NCBI GenBank assembly: GCA_027622555.1
Contig: JAQBYJ010000023.1
Coordinates: forward strand, 1-62,148
Length of the DNA: 62,148 bases
Origin: Verrucomicrobiota bacterium
GTDB lineage: Bacteria > Verrucomicrobiota > Verrucomicrobiia > Opitutales > UBA2995
Direction: 5' to 3'
The notes under the pieces were generated by a model, which saw only the letters and a program-made list of their open reading frames with translations, searched no databases and was not told the origin of the DNA. This document shows, piece by piece, positions 54,879 through 62,148 of the stretch; the first letter of the stretch is position 1, and every line of letters starts with the position of its first letter. A program made the position numbers and the translations under genes.

Positions 54879-55858
54879 ATGGCGAAAAAAAATAAACGCC
54901 CCACTATCTACGATCTTGCTGCGCTTGTCCAAGTTTCACCAGGAACAGTAAGCCGCGTACTGAACAACAAAGACCGGGTCAAAACTAGCACCCGTGCCCG
55001 CGTGCTCGAAGCAGCTAAAGAACTCGGCCTCAAACCCCAGTCGGCGGCAAGAAACACGCAAATCGCCATTGTAAATACGTCATCCGGAATTGCCTCCAAG
55101 GAATCACGTGGCTATATGTCTGAACTGACCATGGCTCTCTCCTTCGCCTTGGCAGAAAAACAAATAGGGGTTGTTGTTCCATCAAATCCCCTTGAGCAAC
55201 TAAACGGATACTTTCTGGATGGAATTATTGCAGTCCTCTACGACAAGAAATCGTTGGACCGACTACATCAGATACAAAAGAATGTACCCATAGTATCCAT
55301 GGATAACTTTTTCGCATCGGAGGAGGAGTATGTTGTTTATTCTGATCACTACGAATCAGGAAGAGTCGTAGCCCGGTATTTTATTGAAAAAGGCAAGAAG
55401 CGTTTAGCCTTCGCTGGAGGACCAGCCCAACCCGCGATGGAAAGAAAACGAGGCTTTGTCGACGAGATCCGGGAAGCCGGTCTGAAGGTGGAAGATCAAC
55501 TCATCTGTCACTTCCCCAGCATTACCAACATGCATTCTGAAATTGCCAGAATCGTCCACGGTGGTGCGGACAGCCTCTTTGTCCCGGGATCAAGCCTGGA
55601 GGGCCTCAACGCACTTCACATTTTGCAATACATCATGGGAGTGAAAATACCAGAGGATATATCCTTCATTGGAGGAGAAAGCCCAGGTGTCTGCGAAAAA
55701 CTTTGTCCACCTATAACCTCCTTCAAGGTCCCCCTTCAAAAGATGGCCGACAAAGCAGTCGACTTGATCATTCGCCTGATCAACGGAGAGACTATAGAGC
55801 AGAAAAAATATAGCTTCTCTGGCAAAATCATAGAGCGGGATTCCGTGCTGAACAGTCT

Positions 55859-55862
<4 letters not shown>
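54879..55862 (+). CDS. LacI-family transcriptional regulator
   Basis: A 327-residue regulator. The N-terminal helix-turn-helix TIYDLAALVQVSPGTVSRVL (9-28) and hinge helix region ARVLEAAKELGLKPQSAAR are classic LacI family; the rest is the periplasmic-binding-protein-like effector domain (YFLDGIIAVLYDK, FAGGPAQPAMERKRGFVDEI, ISFIGGESPG). Effectors are usually sugars. Placed divergently from the TonB receptor and beside four sulfatases, it probably senses a breakdown product of the imported glycan. Its stop shares the bases TTAA with the stop of convergent sulfatase 8. Confidence 0.94.
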
Positions 55863-57514
<1,652 letters not shown>

Positions 57515-57530
57515 AGGGTAATAAAAATTA

Positions 57531-58898
57531 TCAATTTCCAGCGGCGCGGCCTGGCCAAACGGGAACCTCCTGGTTGGGCAACCAGACCGAAAGTCGGTTT
57601 TTCACATGACCCAGCTCAGGGTCTGACGCAAGGTTTGTCCACTCGTGTGGATCCTTGCTGTGGTCATAAAGTTCCTCATCGCCGTTCGCATAACGAATGT
57701 AGCGCCACCGATCACTTCGAACGGCATGGTTTCCGCGATCATGTGTTGTAATTGCCGGGACTCCCCAGTGGCGCTCCGGATTTTCAAACAAGGGAGTAAT
57801 ACTAACCCCTTCAACCGTGTCTGGAATGTTGAGCCCAGCCAATTCACACAGCGTTGGATAAACACTCATCAAATCCACCGGGGAACTGGAACGCGTTCCA
57901 GCCTTGGTCACGCCTGGCACCACCCAAATATAGGGCATCTGAGTAGGCTCTTCCCATAAGGCAAATTTGCGGAAGTGTTTTTTCTCACCCAAAGACCAAC
58001 CATGGTCACCCCACAGAACTATGATAGTGTTGTCTGCGATCGGGCTTTTATCCAAAGCATCGAGCAATCGCCCCACATTTACATCTGTGTATGCACAGGT
58101 AGCCAGGTAGGATTGAATAGCCGCCTTCCAGCGACCGGACTCCTGAAATTTAGTATAGTCTCCACCAACTCCCGCCATCTTAACACCTGCAGGCGGAACA
58201 TCGTCCAAGTCATTTTCCAGAAAAGGAGGCAGCTGAATATCCTCAAGCGGAAATGCCTCATAGTATTTCTTCGGCACCGCAAAGGGCAAATGAGGTTTGT
58301 GTAAACCGGCAGCAATAAATTTCGACTTATCACTCTTGGTATTCATCTGCGCTATACACCAATCTACAACATGCCAGTCGCTGATGTCCTCGTCTTTGAT
58401 ATCCATCACCAACGGCTCATGGTAGCCCTGATCCTTGGGAACATTCCCATTGTTACTGTAGGCGCTGCTGTCCATATACTCCGTCCACTCGGATTCAAAA
58501 CGTTCGTCGCTGTGGTAAATCTTACCAGCACCAACGGTATGATAACCCGCATCCTTAAATCGCTGGGACAATCCCTGCCCTGCTTTGAAGATCTGCTGCC
58601 ATTCGTCACCATTCCTATAAGCCCCAGTCGACCAGGGTCGCTGACCACTCATCAGAGCAGCTCGCGAAGGCTCACAAGCCGGCACGGCACAATAGGCGTT
58701 TTCAAAGCTAATCCCACGTGCGGCCAAGCGATCAATATTGGGAGTCATCGATTGGGGATGTCCTCCCAGGTGAGTCACCCAGACATTAAGATCGTCAATG
58801 GCGATAAAAAGAACGTTGGGCTTATCCGCCGCGTCTAAAGAAATATAGCAAAAGGCAACAGGCTGAAGGAGAAAGAGAAAGAGAAGTTTATGTTTCAC
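57531..58898 (-). CDS. Iduronate-2-sulfatase-like type I sulfatase (sulfatase 9)
   Basis: A 455-residue secreted sulfatase from GTG 58898 (signal KHKLLFLFLLQPVAFCYISL). Metal site IAIDDLNVWVTHLGG; formylglycine motif CEPSR (Cys75) in AYCAVPACEPSRAALMSG; GAGKIYHSD, GLHKPHLPFAVPKKYYEAF and WGDHGWSLGEKKHFRKFALW match the same branch as sulfatase 6. The change of W to E inside the motif suggests a different substrate pocket. First gene of a two-sulfatase unit. The 304 bases upstream to the tRNA hold one palindromic repeat and the tRNA promoter. Confidence 0.92.
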   Translation of the reverse strand: MKHKLLFLFLLQPVAFCYISLDAADKPNVLFIAIDDLNVWVTHLGGHPQSMTPNIDRLAARGISFENAYCAVPACEPSRAALMSGQRPWSTGAYRNGDEWQQIFKAGQGLSQRFKDAGYHTVGAGKIYHSDERFESEWTEYMDSSAYSNNGNVPKDQGYHEPLVMDIKDEDISDWHVVDWCIAQMNTKSDKSKFIAAGLHKPHLPFAVPKKYYEAFPLEDIQLPPFLENDLDDVPPAGVKMAGVGGDYTKFQESGRWKAAIQSYLATCAYTDVNVGRLLDALDKSPIADNTIIVLWGDHGWSLGEKKHFRKFALWEEPTQMPYIWVVPGVTKAGTRSSSPVDLMSVYPTLCELAGLNIPDTVEGVSITPLFENPERHWGVPAITTHDRGNHAVRSDRWRYIRYANGDEELYDHSKDPHEWTNLASDPELGHVKNRLSVWLPNQEVPVWPGRAAGN

Positions 58899-59003
58899 AA
58901 ATAAGGAGTCTCGAAATTAAGAAATTTTTCGCTATAATTCCAACGAAAATCCCAGGAAGCAAGATCGGGATTCTTTCGACCTAAAAATTGGTAACCATTT
59001 CTG

Positions 59004-59037
59004 AATGTAGGAGTAGCTGCTTCAGCTCTCCTACATT
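59004..59037. repeat. Minimal GTAGGAG palindrome
   Basis: AATGTAGGAG-TAGCTGCTTCAGCT-CTCCTACATT: ten-base perfect inverted arms carrying the GTAG head on each side, with an inner AGCTG/CAGCT pair. At 34 bp it looks like a REPIN reduced to a single hairpin. Confidence 0.7.
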
Positions 59038-59158
59038 TTCCAAAAAGTATTCGGGATAGCCTGTCTTTAAAATAGACAAATCATCAAGGGCCAACTCAAT
59101 AAGCCAAACCAATTTTTCAGGCTAAAACCTCGACCATAAAAACACAGCACAATCGGGG

Positions 59159-59187
59159 TTGACATGGGTTCAACCATTTCAAATATG
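59159..59187 (+). promoter_or_regulatory. Sigma70-type promoter of tRNA-His
   Basis: Consensus TTGACA at 59159-59164, a 17-base spacer and AATATG at 59182-59187. Transcription would start near 59194, about 8 bases before the tRNA, which suits a tRNA leader. The -35 is perfect, the -10 weak. Confidence 0.55.
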
Positions 59188-59202
59188 TCTCCCCTTTATA
59201 TG

Positions 59203-59279
<77 letters not shown>

Positions 59280-59363
59280 TTTTTTCAATTAAAAGCGTCT
59301 GAGAAACCAGGTGCTTTTTTAGTGTCCACTTGACCCAATTGAATTTCCGTAAGAAAAGGAGAC

Positions 59364-60395
59364 ATGAATACCCCAAAAGCGCTTTTATTTCTTTCCTTCT
59401 TCTTTACTACCCTCGGAAGCCTGAGTGCAGATAATTTGCTCAAAGTCTACTGGGTCGATGTGGAAGGCGGTGCCGCAACCCTGGTGATTACACCCGCTGG
59501 TGAATCGATCCTGATTGATACGGGCAATCCAGGTGAGCGCGATCCCGGTCGGATCAACAAGCTGGCGAGAGAAGAAGCCGGCATCTCGAAGATCGATCAT
59601 CTGGTTATTACTCATTTCGATGGGGATCACTTTGGTGGTGCGGCGGATTTGTCGAAGCTGATCACCATAGGCACGGTTTACCATCAAGGCGTTCGCCCGC
59701 AGGATAGGGAACGAGTTGGAGAAGCCTATTTAACCTTCGCTTGTGACGCTCGTCTCATCTTGACAGCAGGAGATGAACTCCCACTCAAACAGGCAAGTTC
59801 CGGTCCAAAGCTAAGCGCAAAAGCCTTGGGTATTATGCAGAGGAATATCCCACCGAACGGACTGCACAAACCTAATCCCCTACCCACTTCAGGATACGCC
59901 CGCCAGGACCCGGATCTGTCCCACAACGCCAACTCAGTTATCCTCCTTTTTGAATACGGTGACTGGCAGTTCCTCGACGCAGCAGACCTATCATGGAACC
60001 TGGAGGAGAAATTGGTCTCGCCATACAATCTGGTTGGCGAAGTCGACGTGTATCAGGTCGACCATCACGGACTCGACCGATCAAACAACACTCACTTCAT
60101 CCACAGCATCCGACCCACTGTAGCTGTCATGAACAACGCTCACAGCAAAGGAACTGGGCCGGTCACCGTTGCCGGCTTACGAAGATCGCCCGGTATCGAA
60201 GCCATTTTCCAGGTTCACCTTTGTACCCGCAAAGGAGAAGAGCACCTGAACACCGACGAAGAAAAGATCGCCAACCTAAAGTCAGGGAACGACTGCGAAG
60301 GAAACCATCTGTTTCTTACAGTAGCAATGGACGGCAGCTCTTATTCGGTAACTGTTCCAAGAACCGGGCATGTTGGCACTTACCAAACACGGTAA
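59364..60395 (+). CDS. Secreted MBL-fold (ComEC-like) metallo-hydrolase
   Basis: A 343-residue metallo-beta-lactamase-fold protein with signal peptide TPKALLFLSFFFTTLGSLSA. The metal motif is THFDGDHFGG (His84, Asp86, Asp88, His89), preceded by SILIDTGNPG, and later YQVDHHGLDRSNN and AVMNNAHSKG give the remaining ligands. This matches stand-alone relatives of the ComEC hydrolase domain. Likely zinc-dependent phosphodiesterase or similar; substrate unknown. A GGAG lies only a few bases before the ATG. It begins 85 bases past tRNA-His. Confidence 0.87.
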   Translation: MNTPKALLFLSFFFTTLGSLSADNLLKVYWVDVEGGAATLVITPAGESILIDTGNPGERDPGRINKLAREEAGISKIDHLVITHFDGDHFGGAADLSKLITIGTVYHQGVRPQDRERVGEAYLTFACDARLILTAGDELPLKQASSGPKLSAKALGIMQRNIPPNGLHKPNPLPTSGYARQDPDLSHNANSVILLFEYGDWQFLDAADLSWNLEEKLVSPYNLVGEVDVYQVDHHGLDRSNNTHFIHSIRPTVAVMNNAHSKGTGPVTVAGLRRSPGIEAIFQVHLCTRKGEEHLNTDEEKIANLKSGNDCEGNHLFLTVAMDGSSYSVTVPRTGHVGTYQTR

Positions 60396-60467
60396 TGGGA
60401 TCGCCCGTTAAGCACCTATAATAGAGAAGTTAAAGAAATACGCTAAAGAGGCTAATACAATTTCTAC

Positions 60468-61781
60468 TTAGTGGAGATTGTATTTCTCATTAAGCTCGAT
60501 GGCTCGCTCGTTCGTTACCTCATGAAATCGTGAGATGGTAAATTCCGACGGAATGATATCTTCGGATAAGATTAACTCTCTTGTAACGACTCCGCGGTCT
60601 TGCGCCCAGTGTGGCAGATGCGTTCCCCATGGCTTGAACACCCATTGAGAAACAAGGATCAACATCAGCACTGATACAACAACTCGAACCTTTTTATTCT
60701 GAATAAGTTCCAGGAGTTTGTCAGCTATCAGACCAACAAAAGGTACAAAAACAATTAAAGCTCCGTACTGGTAGCGCCAAGCAGCAACAGAGGAAACAGG
60801 GAGATGATAGCGTCCCAACGATAGCAATACCGCATTCCCCAGGAAGAACAGAATCAATAGATAAAGCAGGGGCCTTTGCCTGGCACTTGAAATCCGTATA
60901 CCCAGAACAATGACCAGCAGGTTCAATTGAATTAATACCAAACTCAAGCTGACACTAATTTGCAGATCTCGTATTTGTTGAAACCAAGGATTAAGAGAAA
61001 TGCGGTAATAGAAATGACTCAATACAAGGTCTAATTTATTTCCTGATTGAGAAAACTCTAATGAGTGTTGAGAGATCCAAATTGCCGTAATTAAGGCAAT
61101 CGTTATACAAGGAAGGAAAGCGCAAGCTGCGGGTTTCCACAAATACTTTCCCCTAGGGTCTTTAAGAACGAAAAGGACCATGCAAAGTCCCAAAAGAGAA
61201 ATACCATTCAATACTCCTCGAAGAAAGCAGAGAGCACCAGCCAGGGAAAGTAAGGCAATGACACCGCAGGTAACCCAGGAAGCATGTGAGGTGCGATTAT
61301 ATGCTCTGGAGCATAGAAGGAGAATTCCCATCAAAAAAATATAAGACAGGAGGTTCGACGACTGAGTACTCCAACTTAGAATTTCAATGTGCGTATAATT
61401 AAGACCAATAATCAACTGACAGAATACTACGGAAAACCATCCAAAACCCCAAGCCCGGAGTAAACTGCCCAGTAAAAAAAGGAAACACATATGAAGAAAA
61501 AAGCCTGCGACCAATAAAAGGTGATAGTTTCCATTGCCTCCAAAAATCAACCCAGACCAAAAAAGCTTAAATAATGGAACGAAGTTTCCGCCATAAAATC
61601 CCAGAAGCCAGTTTCCATATCCGAGCATGTGCATCTTATTAATCAAATCCCATTCATCCATGAAGTAGTAAAACTTCCAAAAGTTTTCAAAATGAACAAT
61701 CAAGGGTATCCAAGCTGAAAGAGAGCCAGCGAATAACCAATAAAGGTGTTTTGGCTTGGAGTGAATTTCTGAATTGGACAT
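60468..61781 (-). CDS. Polytopic membrane protein (GT-C glycosyltransferase-like)
   Basis: A 437-residue protein with about eleven hydrophobic segments, for example LLLVAGFFLHMCFLFLLGSL and VRVVVSVLMLILVSQWVF. The first external loop holds FYYFMDEWDLINKMHM with acidic residues where GT-C-fold transferases (ArnT/mannosyltransferase type) have their catalytic Asp/Glu; this is the only hint of function. The last 60 residues are hydrophilic. A close paralogue follows upstream. I do not recognise a named family. Confidence 0.7.
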   Translation of the reverse strand: MSNSEIHSKPKHLYWLFAGSLSAWIPLIVHFENFWKFYYFMDEWDLINKMHMLGYGNWLLGFYGGNFVPLFKLFWSGLIFGGNGNYHLLLVAGFFLHMCFLFLLGSLLRAWGFGWFSVVFCQLIIGLNYTHIEILSWSTQSSNLLSYIFLMGILLLCSRAYNRTSHASWVTCGVIALLSLAGALCFLRGVLNGISLLGLCMVLFVLKDPRGKYLWKPAACAFLPCITIALITAIWISQHSLEFSQSGNKLDLVLSHFYYRISLNPWFQQIRDLQISVSLSLVLIQLNLLVIVLGIRISSARQRPLLYLLILFFLGNAVLLSLGRYHLPVSSVAAWRYQYGALIVFVPFVGLIADKLLELIQNKKVRVVVSVLMLILVSQWVFKPWGTHLPHWAQDRGVVTRELILSEDIIPSEFTISRFHEVTNERAIELNEKYNLH

Positions 61782-61867
61782 TAGAATAAAAATCTCAAAC
61801 GAGGTGGAAAACCGATTCTCGGCGAACCACTCAAATACAAAAGGACAACTTAATAAAAATGGAGTTA

Positions 61868-62148
61868 CTAGTGGAGTTTATATTTTTCGGTTAACTCCAA
61901 AGCTCGTTGGTTGCTGACTTTGAAAAACTGAGAAATATCATGTCCGGCAGGATCCAGATCTTTAGATGCAGCAAAATCTCGAATCTTAGTTCCTCGTTCA
62001 CGGGACCAACTCGGCAAATGATACTTCCAAACATCAAATACCCAAAGCGAAACCGACCAAAGAACTAATACGCCAAGGGTTAAACTTGTTATTCCCCGTT
62101 GCTTGCTTCGGGGTCGGTGACTGAAGGGAAAGTTTGAAAACCGCAGGT
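61868..62148 (-). CDS. Paralogous membrane protein, 5' part outside window
   Basis: The stop lies at 61868-61870 and the frame stays open to the window edge. Its C-terminal tail reads WVFDVWKYHLPSWSRERGTK ... SNQRALELTEKYKLH and aligns closely with the tail of its neighbour (WVFKPWGTHLPHWAQDRGVV ... TNERAIELNEKYNLH). It is therefore a tandem duplicate; only the last helix and the tail are visible. Confidence 0.75.
   Translation of the reverse strand, partial: LRFSNFPFSHRPRSKQRGITSLTLGVLVLWSVSLWVFDVWKYHLPSWSRERGTKIRDFAASKDLDPAGHDISQFFKVSNQRALELTEKYKLH

Overview
The window most likely comes from a member of the Verrucomicrobiota, probably a marine or aquatic Opitutae-type bacterium. The evidence is indirect: a very large TonB-dependent receptor without a SusD partner and with an N-terminal LSPFTV motif of the kind I associate with Opitutae receptors, nine secreted type I (formylglycine) sulfatases, PQQ/cytochrome c, ThuA, DUF1080, DUF3604 and PHM-like proteins typical of the Planctomycetes-Verrucomicrobia group, and few Shine-Dalgarno sites. 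No rRNA or marker protein is present, so the assignment is inference.

Layout. 0-4 kb: an acyl-CoA synthetase, then a scrap-yard holding a short tyrosine-recombinase fragment, a complete but frameshifted IS630-type element and an unrecognised gene remnant. 4-14 kb: sulfatase 1, a nucleoside-permease-like MFS transporter, an antitoxin-VapC-esterase operon on the minus strand, then plus-strand genes for a secreted serpin, an S9 peptidase and a class C beta-lactamase-like hydrolase. 14-25 kb: sulfatase 2, a cupin, a PQQ dehydrogenase with a built-in haem c domain, a CBM9-like/PKD protein, two PepSY-type membrane proteins, sulfatase 3 and an overlapping PhoD-like phosphatase. 25.5-33.6 kb: a six-gene minus-strand operon (sugar isomerase/epimerase, sialate-O-acetylesterase-like, sulfatase 5, sulfatase 4-DUF1080, ThuA-like, GH5-like). 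33.6-49.3 kb: DUF1326/DUF2182 pair, Ser/Tyr/His-rich secreted protein, subtilase, DUF3604 protein, GH43-like propeller, penicillin-acylase-type hydrolase, sulfatase 6 with an EamA transporter, and a cytochrome c-PHM-TPR protein. 49.6-58.9 kb: sulfatase 7 and the TonB receptor, divergent from a LacI regulator, then sulfatases 8 and 9. 59.2 kb to the end: tRNA-His, an MBL-fold hydrolase and two tandem paralogous polytopic membrane proteins, the last cut by the window edge.

How it fits together: the sulfatases, acetylesterase, glycosidase-like proteins, TonB receptor and LacI regulator read as machinery for stripping sulfate and acetyl esters from algal-type sulfated glycans and importing the products. 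Substrate identity cannot be read from sequence alone.

The most interesting layer is a set of short palindromic repeats. They carry a GTAG head followed by a small stem whose arms change together between copies (GGGGC/GCCCC, GCGGC/GCCGC, GGAGC/GCTCC and so on), usually paired head-to-head in 60-85 bp units. This is the architecture of REP/REPIN elements mobilised by RAYT transposases. Several touch genes: one sits in frame inside the signal peptide of sulfatase 8, one supplies the stop codon of sulfatase 4, and one lies inside the 5' end of the GH43-like gene and leaves no ordinary start codon between itself and the secretion signal.
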